The notes: generated by a model not told the origin, from the sequence alone. A stretch of DNA of 64,000 nt from Synechococcus sp. PROS-7-1 (GCF_014279795.1 NZ_CP047945.1:578572-642571), one strand, 5' to 3'. Shown: positions 1-8,872, counted from the first letter of the stretch. Numbers and translations: made by a program.

Positions 1-713
1 GCCAACACCACGAGATCGGCTTGAATGTTGTTTGCGGCCTGGCACACACCCTTGCCAACGTCCGCATCCGTGACATGGAGCGGGTTGAGAGTGACGCCAA
101 GCATCCGCGCCCTTTGAACGGCCTGATCAAGCAGGGTGTCGCTAGACCCTGAGGCCCCTCGCGATGGCGTGGGTTCTGAGCGCGAAACGTGCACACCTGT
201 GAGTTGCCCGCCAGGGATGTCTTTCACCATTTCGCAGGCCAGCCTGAGGGCGTCGTCCCCAACGCCAGTTCCGTCGATTGTCACCAAGACGCGATTGATG
301 TGCCGCACGTAGAGGTCGTCACGAACCAGGAGCATGGGGCGTGTTGACAGCTGAAAAACGTACTGACTGGCGCTATTGCCCAGGATCGATTGCAGGCGTC
401 CCAGGCCACGGGAGCCCATCACGATCAGATCCGCATCCAGCTCGTCAGCCACCTTGAGAACGGTCTGTTTGGCGTCTCCTTGGCGGATGATCGAGTTGAC
501 ATCACTCGGGTTGAGGCCCAGCTTTTCAACAGCCTTGGCCAAGAGGCTGCCGGCCGTGGTCCAGTGCTGGTCTGAGTTGTCCTTGCTCTGTTCGGAAACC
601 ACATGCAGCAAGTTCACTCTTGCCGTCTGAAAAGCGGGCAGGTCACGCAGCATGCGGACCATCTCTTCCACGTGGCCTTTGCCGGAGTCGGCGATCAACA
701 GGTTCTTGAACAC
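1..713 (-). CDS. Universal stress protein, tandem UspA domains (3' end outside window)
   Basis: The frame opens at a GTG (711-713), is preceded in frame by a TGA, and runs open to the window edge, so the C-terminus is missing. The first Usp domain starts VFKNLLIADSG and ends with the ATP-binding signature GSRGLGRLQSILGNS (G-2x-G-9x-G-N/S). A second Usp domain begins near INRVLVTIDGTGVGDDALRL and is still open at base 1. Tandem UspA proteins are soluble nucleotide-binding proteins linked to stress survival; the client process cannot be told from sequence. It is transcribed divergently from the thioesterase gene at 766. Confidence 0.85.
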   Translation of the reverse strand, partial: MFKNLLIADSGKGHVEEMVRMLRDLPAFQTARVNLLHVVSEQSKDNSDQHWTTAGSLLAKAVEKLGLNPSDVNSIIRQGDAKQTVLKVADELDADLIVMGSRGLGRLQSILGNSASQYVFQLSTRPMLLVRDDLYVRHINRVLVTIDGTGVGDDALRLACEMVKDIPGGQLTGVHVSRSEPTPSRGASGSSDTLLDQAVQRARMLGVTLNPLHVTDADVGKGVCQAANNIQADLVVL

Positions 714-765
714 TGCATTGCTTCAGACATGTAGCAGCCTATGGCTGTTTCATTGGTGCTTTTCG

Positions 766-1212
766 ATGGTGAATGAGAGCGTTACGGCGATTCCGTTCCG
801 CCTCGTTAAGCGTGTGCTTCCTCAGCACACTGATCACGGTGGCGTGATGTGGCACGGGGGCTATGTGGCCTGGCTGGAGGAGGCCAGGGTTGAGGCGCTC
901 TGTGCCATTGGCTTCCCTTATGAGCGCTTTGTCGAAGCTGGGCTGGAGATGCCTGTAGTGCGTCTCGACATCCGCTACAGAGAGGCCTTGCGACTCGGTG
1001 ATGAGGTTCTGCTTGAGTCATGGCCCCTGCCGCGTCATGGCGTGCGCTGGCCCTGGACAACACGCGTCATGCGATCCGGCCTGTGCGTGGTTGAGGCGAG
1101 GGTTGACTTAGCACTTGTTCAAGTCCAAGGCGCGCGGAAGGTGCTGCGACACCCTCCTGCGGAAGTGGCGGAAGTGTTCGAGACATTGACAGGCGGCAAG
1201 AGAACGCATTGA
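766..1212 (+). CDS. Acyl-CoA thioesterase, 4HBT/YbgC hot-dog family
   Basis: This 148-residue single hot-dog domain protein carries the family motif HTDHGGVMWH, whose Asp (about residue 23) is the catalytic residue in 4-hydroxybenzoyl-CoA thioesterases, followed by the GYVAWLEEAR helix. In cyanobacteria a member of this family (Slr0204 type) hydrolyses 1,4-dihydroxy-2-naphthoyl-CoA in phylloquinone synthesis, and that is a reasonable guess here. No other menaquinone-pathway gene is adjacent, so the substrate is inferred. I chose ATG 766 because the hot-dog fold then begins within ten residues; an upstream ATG at 652 would run through the stress-protein promoter region. Confidence 0.85.
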   Translation: MVNESVTAIPFRLVKRVLPQHTDHGGVMWHGGYVAWLEEARVEALCAIGFPYERFVEAGLEMPVVRLDIRYREALRLGDEVLLESWPLPRHGVRWPWTTRVMRSGLCVVEARVDLALVQVQGARKVLRHPPAEVAEVFETLTGGKRTH

Positions 1213-1238
1213 AATTAGTACATGCGTACTGATTTCTA

Positions 1239-2330
1239 GTGTTGGATCGCTCTTGGTGGTGGGTTTGGTCGGGTTGTCCTGGAATCGGCTCCACGCGTAT
1301 GCAACAGCTCGCAAGCTTGTCTTCCGAGATGGCTTGTGGATTGGGCGATCTCTGGGATTGGCCTCTCTCCAGGTTTCGTGATGTTCTTGGATGGCCCGAG
1401 TCACTGCTTGGCTCGCTGGCGCGGTACCGCCAAGCGTGTCGATCGCCAGGCAGTGCCGCGGTTCCAGGCCATGTTTTGCTGCCGATGGATGCCTGCTGGC
1501 CAGAGTCCCTAAGTGGTCTCGATCGCCCGCCTCTTTCATTGCAGTGGTGTGGTCGCCGAGATCTTTGGCCCCTGCTCTCCAGTCGTCAGGCCGTGGCTGT
1601 GATTGGTACCCGTCGACCCTCGGTGCATGGGCTGAGAATGGCGGAGGCGCTCGGGCGGTCTCTCGCCTCGGCTGGGTGGCCAGTGGTGAGTGGGCTCGCT
1701 GAAGGCATTGATGCTGCCGTTCATCGGGCCTGTGTTCGATCCAGGGGTGTGCCCGTTGGAGTCCTCGGTACTCCGCTGCACAGGGTCTATCCCCAGGAGC
1801 ATCGAGGGTTGCAGCAGTCCGTCGCAGAGACCGGGCTTCTGTTCACTGAGCTCAGGGATGACGCCAGGGTGAGAAGGTCGACGTTTGCGCTTAGGAATCG
1901 GTTGCTGGTGGCTGTCGCCAGGGCTGTTGTGATCGTTGAATGTCCCAAAGCCAGTGGTGCTTTGCATTCCGCTGCCATCGCCCAGTCGATGGGGCTTCCG
2001 CTCTGGGTGGTTCCAGGTGATGCCATGCGTCACTCCTCGCAGGGCAGTAATGCACTCCTGCAAGGGAAGGCTTCTGCTCTGGTTGATCCCATGGCGTTCA
2101 TCCAAGCGCTGGGAACCGGTCCTGTCCCCTGCCAGGACTCAATGGTCAGCCCCATGACACGGAAACCTTCAACAGAGAAGCTCCTCCAGCAGGTGAATGA
2201 CGGTGCCACTCTCGAGCAAATGGCGATGCGTCTTCAGGAGGATCCTCAGCACATCGCCAAGAGCTTGCTGCAATTAGAGATTGAAGGCGTCGTGACAGCG
2301 ATGCCTGGCCTGCGCTGGCGCTCCCTCTAG
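1239..2330 (+). CDS. dprA: DNA processing protein DprA (Smf)
   Basis: The 363-residue product has the DprA layout: an N-terminal helical region, a Rossmann-like domain with IGTRRPS (about 122-128) and SGLAEGIDAAVH (about 151), GTPLHRVYP, the RNRLLVAVARAVVIVE strand-helix and VVPGD. It ends in a small winged-helix-like C-terminus (about 300-363). DprA binds incoming single-stranded DNA and loads RecA during natural transformation, so the gene supports competence. The start is GTG 1239; the gene lies 9 nt before prmC. Confidence 0.93.
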   Translation: MLDRSWWWVWSGCPGIGSTRMQQLASLSSEMACGLGDLWDWPLSRFRDVLGWPESLLGSLARYRQACRSPGSAAVPGHVLLPMDACWPESLSGLDRPPLSLQWCGRRDLWPLLSSRQAVAVIGTRRPSVHGLRMAEALGRSLASAGWPVVSGLAEGIDAAVHRACVRSRGVPVGVLGTPLHRVYPQEHRGLQQSVAETGLLFTELRDDARVRRSTFALRNRLLVAVARAVVIVECPKASGALHSAAIAQSMGLPLWVVPGDAMRHSSQGSNALLQGKASALVDPMAFIQALGTGPVPCQDSMVSPMTRKPSTEKLLQQVNDGATLEQMAMRLQEDPQHIAKSLLQLEIEGVVTAMPGLRWRSL

Positions 2331-2339
2331 GTTCTGCCC

Positions 2340-3239
2340 ATGCAAACAACGCGTTGCTCAGGCCAAGACCTGCTCGCTTGGCGCCAATCCCAGCTTGCCC
2401 AGGGGGGGCGGGCTGTTGATTTCGACTGGCTGCTGATGATGCAGGGCGATCTGAGCTGGGCTGCATTGCAGAAGATGCGAATCCTGCCGGAATCAACCGT
2501 TCAGCTCGCTGCATCCTTCAACGAGCTGGAATTGTTGTGGCATCGGCATGTCACGGAGCATGTTCCTCTTCAGCATCTGGTGGGACGGTGTCCATGGCGT
2601 GATGTGGAGTTGCAGGTCAGCCCAGGAGCGCTGATCCCGCGCCAGGAGACTGAGTTGCTGATTGACCTAGCTCTGCACTGCCTGACGCTCTCGGATCCAA
2701 AGACTTGTTCGCAGGCAGGTGTCTGGGCTGATCTTGGAACCGGAAGTGGTGCCTTGGCTGTCGCGCTCGCCCGATCTCTGCCCCGCTGGAAAGGGCATGC
2801 TGTCGATCTCAGCGCCGAGGCCCTTGAGCTCGCGCGTTTGAATTTGCGATCATTCGCGCCCTCGCCCTGTTGCACGCTGCACTTGGGCAGCTGGTGGGAG
2901 CCATTGCGTCATTTGTGGGGCAACTTGCATCTGGTGCTTTCGAATCCTCCTTACATCCCCCGCGCTCAGTTGCTTGGTCTCGAGCCGGTGGTTCGCGACC
3001 ATGAACCTCATCTCGCCCTCTCGGGGGGTGATGACGGGCTGGACTGCTGTCGAGCGATCATTGATGAAGCGCCAAGGGCTCTGGCTCCAGGGGGATGGCT
3101 TTTGCTGGAGCATCACCACGACCAGAGCGAGGATGTTTTGTTGCTGCTGCGCAATGCAGGTCTTGATGCTGTTCAGGCCCGCCCCGACCTTCAGGGTGTG
3201 ATGCGTTTCGCTTTGGCACAGCGTCCCTTGCGAGGGTGA
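2340..3239 (+). CDS. prmC: Peptide chain release factor N5-glutamine methyltransferase PrmC (HemK)
   Basis: The protein (299 residues, the usual PrmC length) contains the SAM-binding loop DLGTGSG (131-137) and the diagnostic NPPY (202-205) that holds the glutamine of the GGQ motif of release factors 1 and 2. The substrate-pairing motif IPRQETE is at about 99-105. It methylates that glutamine to improve translation termination. ATG 2340 follows dprA by 9 nt and the stop overlaps the next start, which suggests a dprA-prmC-tsaC transcription unit. Confidence 0.95.
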   Translation: MQTTRCSGQDLLAWRQSQLAQGGRAVDFDWLLMMQGDLSWAALQKMRILPESTVQLAASFNELELLWHRHVTEHVPLQHLVGRCPWRDVELQVSPGALIPRQETELLIDLALHCLTLSDPKTCSQAGVWADLGTGSGALAVALARSLPRWKGHAVDLSAEALELARLNLRSFAPSPCCTLHLGSWWEPLRHLWGNLHLVLSNPPYIPRAQLLGLEPVVRDHEPHLALSGGDDGLDCCRAIIDEAPRALAPGGWLLLEHHHDQSEDVLLLLRNAGLDAVQARPDLQGVMRFALAQRPLRG

Positions 3240-3859
3240 GAACTTTCCAGGCGATGGTGATGATGCCTTTGGATGCACAACTGATGGCAGTCGATGCGAT
3301 TGCCAGGCACCTGCACGGCGGGGGTGCTGCACTCATGCCGACGGATACGCTTCCGGCGTTGGCATGCTCTCCTCCCTCTGCGGCCCAGATCTGGACTCTG
3401 AAACAACGCCCGCAGGACAAACCCTTGATCCTGATGGCGGCAGAGGTCAGCGATCTTCTCGACCTCACCACTGACAGCGCGAGGGTGGATGCTCTCCCTC
3501 TGGTCGATCGTTATTGGCCTGGACCGCTCACGTTGGTTCTGCCTGCCGAGGGGGCGCTGACGCACCACCTCAATCCCGGTCAAGACACGCTTGGCATGAG
3601 GATTCCTGCTTGTGCCTTGACCCGATCTCTCCTGGCCAGGAGCGGCCCCTTGGCCACAACGAGTGCCAACCGATCCGGTGCAACTCCCAATTGCAGCGCT
3701 GAACAGGCGGCCGCGGCGTTCCCTGACCTCCCCTTGCTTGGCCCTTTGCCGTGGCCCCAACCATCGGGTCTGGCTAGCACCGTTCTGAAGTGGACATCCC
3801 CGGGGTGCTGGCAGATGCTTCGTCAGGGCGCTGTGATGGTTCCAGACGGCAGCGCCTAA
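3236..3859 (+). CDS. tsaC: Threonylcarbamoyl-AMP synthase, YrdC/Sua5/TsaC family
   Basis: This 207-residue YrdC-fold protein has PTDTLPALAC near residue 35, the KQRPQDKPLILM motif that binds ATP and carbonate in TsaC proteins, and TTSANRSGATP near the C-terminal third. The family makes threonylcarbamoyl-AMP for the t6A37 modification of ANN-decoding tRNAs. It has only the catalytic domain, so it is of TsaC rather than two-domain Sua5 length. GTG 3236 overlaps the prmC stop (GTGA); ATG 3254 is an alternative start. Confidence 0.88.
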   Translation: MRTFQAMVMMPLDAQLMAVDAIARHLHGGGAALMPTDTLPALACSPPSAAQIWTLKQRPQDKPLILMAAEVSDLLDLTTDSARVDALPLVDRYWPGPLTLVLPAEGALTHHLNPGQDTLGMRIPACALTRSLLARSGPLATTSANRSGATPNCSAEQAAAAFPDLPLLGPLPWPQPSGLASTVLKWTSPGCWQMLRQGAVMVPDGSA

Positions 3860-3863
3860 CGCG

Positions 3864-4034
3864 ATGATCTGGTTGATAGCGCTCGTGCTTTTTCTCCAGA
3901 CAGCCTTTCACTGGCTTCTTGAGCCAGTGATTCGTCTATTCACGCCGCTGTTCGAGCTCAACGTGCTGCCTTGGTTGTTCGCTTTCATCGGGGTGTGGCT
4001 CCTTGCTGGGCACCGCAATCGCGATCTCCCTTGA
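3864..4034 (+). CDS. Small membrane protein, 56 residues, function unknown
   Basis: A short frame starts at ATG 3864, 4 nt after the tsaC stop, and ends at TGA 4032-4034. The product is almost wholly hydrophobic: MIWLIALVLFLQTAFHWLL, a short break with EPVIRLF, then LPWLFAFIGVWLLAG and a charged tail HRNRDLP. This predicts two transmembrane or membrane-hugging helices with a positive C-terminus. The tight spacing suggests co-transcription with prmC-tsaC. I do not recognise a family; the spacing and clean hydrophobic pattern argue that it is real. Confidence 0.6.
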   Translation: MIWLIALVLFLQTAFHWLLEPVIRLFTPLFELNVLPWLFAFIGVWLLAGHRNRDLP

Positions 4035-4054
4035 AGGATCTATTCCCGTTTGGA

Positions 4055-4126
4055 AGCCGGCTGACGGATTTGAACCGACGGCCTTCGCTTTACAAAAGCG
4101 CTGCTCTACCGCTGAGCTAAGCCGGC
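4055..4126 (-). tRNA. trnT-UGU: tRNA-Thr (UGU)
   Basis: Read on the minus strand, the 7-bp acceptor stem GCCGGCT/AGCCGGC, the D-loop with TAGCTCAGCGGTAGAGC, and the T-arm GGTTCAAATCC are all present. The anticodon loop TTTGTAA gives UGU, which is threonine. The CCA end is not encoded. The first ten bases of the tRNA overlap the end of the small LuxR-type gene on the same strand. Confidence 0.93.
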
Positions 4127-4362
4127 ATTGGGGGAAGTTTACCGATGGGTTGACCGTGGGGCTCTGGTGTCTGCTTCAGCCACCAGAGAACAAGTTCCAA
4201 TCGCGACCGGCAGCCTGTTTTCATGAGCGCATGGCTGATATGACTCTCGATGGTTCGGATGCTGACCATCAAGGTCTCTGCCATGGCTTTGTTTGACATG
4301 CCATGGAGAAGCAGCTGAATCACTCCGATCTCGGCCTGGGTGAGGTTGGGTGAATGGACCAT
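4117..4362 (-). CDS. Small stand-alone LuxR/GerE-type DNA-binding protein
   Basis: The 81-residue product is essentially one GerE helix-turn-helix (about residues 7-60): LTQAEIGVIQLLLHGMSNKA, then the recognition helix SIRTIESHISHALMKTG and CRSRLELVLW. There is no receiver domain. Small single-domain LuxR regulators such as PedR of Synechocystis respond to photosynthetic redox state; the single Cys in KTGCRS would allow such a reading, but orthology is only a guess. ATG 4362 is chosen because an upstream frame would run into minE. The stop TAG (4117-4119) falls on bases 8-10 of tRNA-Thr. It is separated from minE by about 34 nt. Confidence 0.72.
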   Translation of the reverse strand: MVHSPNLTQAEIGVIQLLLHGMSNKAMAETLMVSIRTIESHISHALMKTGCRSRLELVLWWLKQTPEPHGQPIGKLPPMPA

Positions 4363-4396
4363 GCCGTTGGCTCTCGCTCTCGCGAGGATTCCACGG

Positions 4397-4678
4397 TCAA
4401 CTGCCAGGTTTGGTCGAAGCCATGGATCGCCTGATCGGCAGATTGGCCACAAGAGCTGTCACGCGATCTTCAGTTTCAAGAGTGACGTCACCCTCTTCAA
4501 GGTCGATATCCACGTATTTGGCCACGACCTCGAAAATTTCCCGGCGCATCTGATCCAACTGCTCGGGACTCAGATCGCTGCGATCGTGAGCGAGCACGAG
4601 CTGGAGGCGTTCTCTGGCCGTGGTGGCACTGGCCGGCTGGCGACCAAGAATTCGATCCAGAAGGTCCTGAAGTGTCAT
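4397..4678 (-). CDS. minE: Cell division topological specificity factor MinE
   Basis: The 93-residue product has the MinE pattern: an N-terminal amphipathic and MinD-contact segment ([14 protein letters not shown]), then [18 protein letters not shown] and the beta/alpha region [20 protein letters not shown]. MinE stimulates the MinD ATPase at the membrane and drives the oscillation that restricts Z-ring assembly to mid-cell. It lies 5 nt after minD in the order minC-minD-minE. Confidence 0.95.
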   Translation of the reverse strand: MTLQDLLDRILGRQPASATTARERLQLVLAHDRSDLSPEQLDQMRREIFEVVAKYVDIDLEEGDVTLETEDRVTALVANLPIRRSMASTKPGS

Positions 4679-4683
4679 GGCGT

Positions 4684-5499
4684 TCAGAAGATCTTGGTTT
4701 GCATCAGTCGGCGAACCTTGGCACGCAGTCCTGTTCGCCCTTCCCGTGCGGGATCCATCAATGGCACGTCCTCACCCTGCAGGCGTCGGGCGATGTTTGT
4801 GTAAGCCCTTGCTGCAGGAGACGCGCTGCCGTTGAGTGTGAGTGGCTCACCTCGGTTCGTGCTCACAATCACTTGCTCATCTTCGAGAACGAGGCCCAGG
4901 AGTGGAAGCGCAAGGATGTCGGTGACATCGTCCACAGCAAGCATCTCTTGATTGGCCATCATCCGGGGGCGAACCCGGTTGAGGACGAGCTGCACGGGGG
5001 TGACCCCTCGCGTGTTCAGTAGGCCGATCACACGATCTGCATCCCGCACCGCGGACACTTCGGGCGTTGTGATCACGATCGCTTCTTTGGCCGCGGCCGC
5101 AGCATTCTTGAATCCGTCTTCGATGCCCGCAGGACAATCGATCAGGACGTAATCGAAGCGCTCGGAGAGCATGCCGACGATGGCCTGCATGTCCTCCGGT
5201 TTCAGCCACTCGAGCATCCGTGGGTTGCCGGCGGGAAGCAAGGCAAGATTCGGTTCCTGCTTGTGCTTCACCAAGGCTTGGTCCAGGCGGCATGTTTCAG
5301 CCAGCACTTCCTGGGCTGTGTACACGATCCTGTTCTCTAGGCCGAGGAGCAGGTCAAGGTTTCGCAGTCCAAAATCAGCATCCAGCACCACAGTGCGTGC
5401 ACCCTGCCTGGAGAGTGCGATGCCGAGATTGGCAGTGAGCGTTGTTTTGCCAACGCCTCCTTTGCCTGAGCAGATCAGGATCGTTCGCGAAATCGTCAC
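4684..5499 (-). CDS. minD: Septum site-determining ATPase MinD
   Basis: The 271-residue ParA/MinD ATPase has the deviant Walker A motif GKGGVGKTT (about 12-20), [18 protein letters not shown] and [12 protein letters not shown]. The C-terminal amphipathic helix [13 protein letters not shown] serves as the membrane-targeting sequence. ATP-bound MinD recruits MinC to the membrane and is released by MinE. It starts at GTG 5499, and the minC stop lies 33 nt upstream. Confidence 0.96.
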   Translation of the reverse strand: MTISRTILICSGKGGVGKTTLTANLGIALSRQGARTVVLDADFGLRNLDLLLGLENRIVYTAQEVLAETCRLDQALVKHKQEPNLALLPAGNPRMLEWLKPEDMQAIVGMLSERFDYVLIDCPAGIEDGFKNAAAAAKEAIVITTPEVSAVRDADRVIGLLNTRGVTPVQLVLNRVRPRMMANQEMLAVDDVTDILALPLLGLVLEDEQVIVSTNRGEPLTLNGSASPAARAYTNIARRLQGEDVPLMDPAREGRTGLRAKVRRLMQTKIF

Positions 5500-5532
5500 G
5501 GGGTCCCGGTTGGTGCGGCCACATTAATGGCT

Positions 5533-6234
5533 TCAATCGGCTGAAAAACTTTTCCGCTGATTCGCTTGATCATCCAGGAACGGTGGCTGGGCCGCTTCGA
5601 TGGCGATGTCGCCATCGCGGATGCAAGCCTGTTCAGCCTGTCCGGGCATGGGGGGCTCTTCCGGTCCTCTGGCGACAAGATCAGCAATGCGCAGCTGCAA
5701 CGGCCTGAGCTGCAGCGCAATGATCCGTGCTGATGGGTTTCCAGCGGCCCCGGCATGGGCGCGTCCACGCAGGCGGCCCCAGATGTAAACGTCGCCATTC
5801 GCCGTAACAGACGCTCCTGGGTTCACATCCCCGATGACCAGCGCATGCCCCTCGCTGCTGAGGTGATCCCCGGATCGAAGCGTGCCCCGGTGAATCCGCA
5901 GGTCTCCGCGCCTGTCACTGGTTTCGGTTTCTCCGGTTTCTTCTTTCGTGTCTGCCTTTGGCCGCTGGCTTGTTGGCAGGCCAAGGGCAGCGGCTCCGAT
6001 CTGCGTTGTGGGGCAGTGGGTGATGACCTGCTGCACCGTGTACCCCTCGTGTTCGAGCGCGTCCATCAGTTCAGTGAGCTCTCGACAACCCATGGACCAG
6101 TCACCCATGTCGAGGTCGATCGATCCCGCCGGCAGAGACTCCCGCTGGTCTGGAAGCCACTGGTGCCAGTGACAACTCCGGTGGGGGGGGAGGATCAGGA
6201 CACGTCGGGCCCGTGAAGGGGACGCAGCTTTCAT
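5533..6234 (-). CDS. minC: Septum site-determining protein MinC
   Basis: The product is 233 residues. The C-terminal half carries the MinC beta-helix domain: RRGDLRIHRGTLRSGDHLSS, GHALVIGDVNPGASVTANGD and VYIWGRLRGRAHAGAAGNP. The N-terminal part, which in MinC inhibits FtsZ polymerisation, is divergent, as is usual in cyanobacteria. Position directly before minD confirms the assignment. Its start lies 18 nt from the stop of the HD protein gene, so all four may be one transcript. Confidence 0.93.
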   Translation of the reverse strand: MKAASPSRARRVLILPPHRSCHWHQWLPDQRESLPAGSIDLDMGDWSMGCRELTELMDALEHEGYTVQQVITHCPTTQIGAAALGLPTSQRPKADTKEETGETETSDRRGDLRIHRGTLRSGDHLSSEGHALVIGDVNPGASVTANGDVYIWGRLRGRAHAGAAGNPSARIIALQLRPLQLRIADLVARGPEEPPMPGQAEQACIRDGDIAIEAAQPPFLDDQANQRKSFSAD

Positions 6235-6252
6235 GGCCAGACGTTACCCCCT

Positions 6253-7509
6253 TCAGAGAGGCGAGACCTCCTGTCTCACCCTGGCCTTCAGCTCGGCAGC
6301 AATCTCCCGGGGGTGGATCAACCAGGCCGATTCCGCGGGGGTGGCCAAGCTGCTCACGAGTGCCGACTCCTGCTCTAGGGCCCGCAGACTGTGCCCATCC
6401 CAGAGCCGGAGACCTCCTCGGTAGGGGTGATAGCCGTGGAGCTGGTGTTGCCGAAGCCCGCAGCAGAGGGTGGGGTCCAGTCCGACTGATTCCGACATCG
6501 TCTGTGCAGCAGCAAGCAGTTCCAGACGATCGGAGGTGTGGAGTGAGCTCACATCCAGGGCTTTCAGCAGCTGGCGATTGAGAAAGCGATCGCAGAGGCT
6601 TGCCAGGGGGGCAGGGGCTTCAGCCTGCCAGCGCTGAAGGTGATAGCCGATACGAAGGTCGTCATTGGCGAGGTAGCTGTTGAGATCAAGTCGTTCGGTT
6701 TCCCACAGCCAGCGGTGCATCGTGGAATCCGTCCAGATGCGATCTGGACCGAGATGGCGGGCCTCCTGAATGAGACGCTCCAGCAGCCAGTTGCACATCA
6801 CGTTCAGCCGGTGGTTGTAAACGCTGCGGTACATCAGGTTGCGAACCACCAGATAGTGCTCCACCGCCATCAATCCCTTCGGGTGAATGGCCAGCTCTCC
6901 ATCAGGAGCAAGGGTGATAGCCGCAAGAATGCGATCGAGGTCAAGCTGCCCATACCGGGCACCGGTGCTGTAGCTGTCCCTCAGGAGATAGTCGAGGCGA
7001 TCACAATCCAGCTGGCTGCTGACCAGGGATTTGATCACCCCGCGTTCCGCCTGGCCATGTTCGAGGAGATCTGCGACCGCATCAGCGGTGCCCGAGGCGT
7101 AATTGTCGAGGGAATCCCGGATCTGAGGATGCTCCCGGATCACCCGCGCTGACCACTGCTCGTGGTGGGTGCCGAACATCTCTTCCCCGGTATGGCTCAG
7201 CGGGGCATGCCCGAGATCGTGCAGCAGAGCGGCTCCGTAGAGAACACCCCGTTGCTGCTCGAGTGAGGGATCCAGCGTTTTGAGCCTCTCCATCGCCCGC
7301 CGTGCGATGGAAAACACCCCAAGGGAATGGGTGAATCGACTCGACTCGGCGCCATGGAATGTGAGAAAGGCAGGTCCGAGCTGCCGGATTCGACGCAACC
7401 GTTGAAAGGGTGATGAGTCCACCAGTGAAAGCACCATGGCTTCCGCTGGATCGTTCGCATCGAGGCTGATGCCTCGATGCAGTGGGTCGTGGTACGTGCG
7501 GGAAGCCAT
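6253..7509 (-). CDS. HD-domain phosphohydrolase, dGTPase/SAMHD1-like
   Basis: The 418-residue protein has the HD-domain metal ligands spread as in the YdhJ/SAMHD1-like group: His in SRFTHSLGV, the His-Asp pair in ALLHDLGHAPLSH, and Asp in LDCDRLDYLLRD. The N-terminal DPLHRGISLD and FQRLRRIRQLG are also typical. Relatives hydrolyse dNTPs or nucleotide second messengers; the substrate here is not determined. It abuts the protease gene ctpZ with no gap (stop 7510, start 7509) and lies upstream of minC. Confidence 0.88.
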   Translation of the reverse strand: MASRTYHDPLHRGISLDANDPAEAMVLSLVDSSPFQRLRRIRQLGPAFLTFHGAESSRFTHSLGVFSIARRAMERLKTLDPSLEQQRGVLYGAALLHDLGHAPLSHTGEEMFGTHHEQWSARVIREHPQIRDSLDNYASGTADAVADLLEHGQAERGVIKSLVSSQLDCDRLDYLLRDSYSTGARYGQLDLDRILAAITLAPDGELAIHPKGLMAVEHYLVVRNLMYRSVYNHRLNVMCNWLLERLIQEARHLGPDRIWTDSTMHRWLWETERLDLNSYLANDDLRIGYHLQRWQAEAPAPLASLCDRFLNRQLLKALDVSSLHTSDRLELLAAAQTMSESVGLDPTLCCGLRQHQLHGYHPYRGGLRLWDGHSLRALEQESALVSSLATPAESAWLIHPREIAAELKARVRQEVSPL

Positions 7510-8814
7510 TCAGGTTGGTTCCGATGCCACATCCGTGCTGTCCAGAGGCTGGGTCTGATCGATCGGATTCTCCTGTTCGATCAGTGCCTGCAGCACTCGC
7601 TCGGCGTCATTCAGCCAGCGATCGCCTTCGCCTCCCGGGTTAAGGGGCTCCGGTTGATCCAGGACCCGGTCGGGTTGGATGCCTTGCCCTTGGATGTCCC
7701 GTCCGCTCGGGGTGACGTAACCCGCCACCGTGACAGCAAGACCACTGCCATCGCTCAGGTTGGTGAGGGTCTGAATCAATCCCTTTCCGAATGTCTTCTC
7801 TCCAAGCAAAAGAGACCGACCGTCATCCTGGAGTGCGCCAGCCAGGATTTCACTGGCGCTTGCGGTCCCACTGTTGACCAGGGTCACCATTGGTCCGCTG
7901 TACAGCTCCCCAGGACCAGCCTGAATGGGGTCGGCGATTCCGTCGCGATTGCGTGTTTCCACGATCGGCTCCTGATCCAGGAACACATCAGCCACTGCCA
8001 GACCGGCGCTCACCAAGCCACCAGAGTTGTTTCGGAGATCCAGCACGAGCCCCTCAACGTTCTTGTCGGAAAGCTCTTCGAGTGCTTCCCTCACCTGGGA
8101 AGGAACCCCTTCACTGAACTGCGTGATGCGCAGGTAGCCGAGGGTGTGAGCATCACTGCGCAGGCGGCGTGTTCTCACAGGGCGAAGGTCGATGGTTCGC
8201 CTTTCAAGACTGATCTCTTCAGGTTCTCCCTGGGGGGGCATCAACGTCACCAGCACCTGGCTGCCCACGGCTCCCCGAAGACGCGCTGCGGTCGCTTCCA
8301 GCCCAAGACCCTCAACACGTTCGCCATCCACGGCAAGGATCTCTGTTCCGCTGACAACACCGGCATCGGCCGCAGGTGAGCCCTCCAGAGGGGCAATCAC
8401 CACGATGGAGTCCCCGTCAGGTGGATGTCCGAGCTGCAATCCCACCCCGCTGAGGCTTCCCTCGTTGCTGGCTTTCATCACGCTGTAGTCGTCAGGCCTG
8501 AGCAACCGCGTGTAGGGGTCATTCAGCGGCTGCAGCATGGTTTCGATGGCGCTGTAGGCCTGCTCACTGGTCTCGATGGTGTTTTCCAGTGCTTTCTGAC
8601 GCAGCCGCTTCCAGCGGATTGTTTCGAACGTCTCGGGATCGACATAGCTCTGATTCACAAGACGCCAGCTCTCCACCACCAGCTGCTGTGCGTCATTAAG
8701 GGCGAGGGCCTGAGGTGCGGTCAGCAGGCTGATCAACATGCCGATGAACAGCCCAGATGCAAGGCGTTGCAACTGATCTGACCAGCTGTTAACAGTCGGC
8801 AACATTGGCTTCAT
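7510..8814 (-). CDS. Carboxyl-terminal processing protease (S41, CtpA/CtpB/CtpZ group)
   Basis: The 434-residue precursor has a hydrophobic signal segment (LASGLFIGMLISLLTAP) with a likely cleavage after QALA. Next come the helical N-domain, a PDZ domain (SLSGVGLQLGHPPDGDS to VEGLGLEATAARLRG) and the S41 catalytic region with LDLRNNSGG, the nucleophile in NSGTASASEILAGAL and the lysine in GEKTFGKGLIQT. Family members act in the thylakoid lumen or periplasm, CtpA by maturing PsbA (D1); which paralogue this is cannot be decided here. I place the start at ATG 8814, since a longer frame from 8874 would overlap petB. Confidence 0.9.
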   Translation of the reverse strand: MKPMLPTVNSWSDQLQRLASGLFIGMLISLLTAPQALALNDAQQLVVESWRLVNQSYVDPETFETIRWKRLRQKALENTIETSEQAYSAIETMLQPLNDPYTRLLRPDDYSVMKASNEGSLSGVGLQLGHPPDGDSIVVIAPLEGSPAADAGVVSGTEILAVDGERVEGLGLEATAARLRGAVGSQVLVTLMPPQGEPEEISLERRTIDLRPVRTRRLRSDAHTLGYLRITQFSEGVPSQVREALEELSDKNVEGLVLDLRNNSGGLVSAGLAVADVFLDQEPIVETRNRDGIADPIQAGPGELYSGPMVTLVNSGTASASEILAGALQDDGRSLLLGEKTFGKGLIQTLTNLSDGSGLAVTVAGYVTPSGRDIQGQGIQPDRVLDQPEPLNPGGEGDRWLNDAERVLQALIEQENPIDQTQPLDSTDVASEPT

Positions 8815-8872
8815 TCTTGCGCGCCTCCCAGAGTGTCGTCGGTAGACTCTCGCAATCCAAGCCCATAACTGC

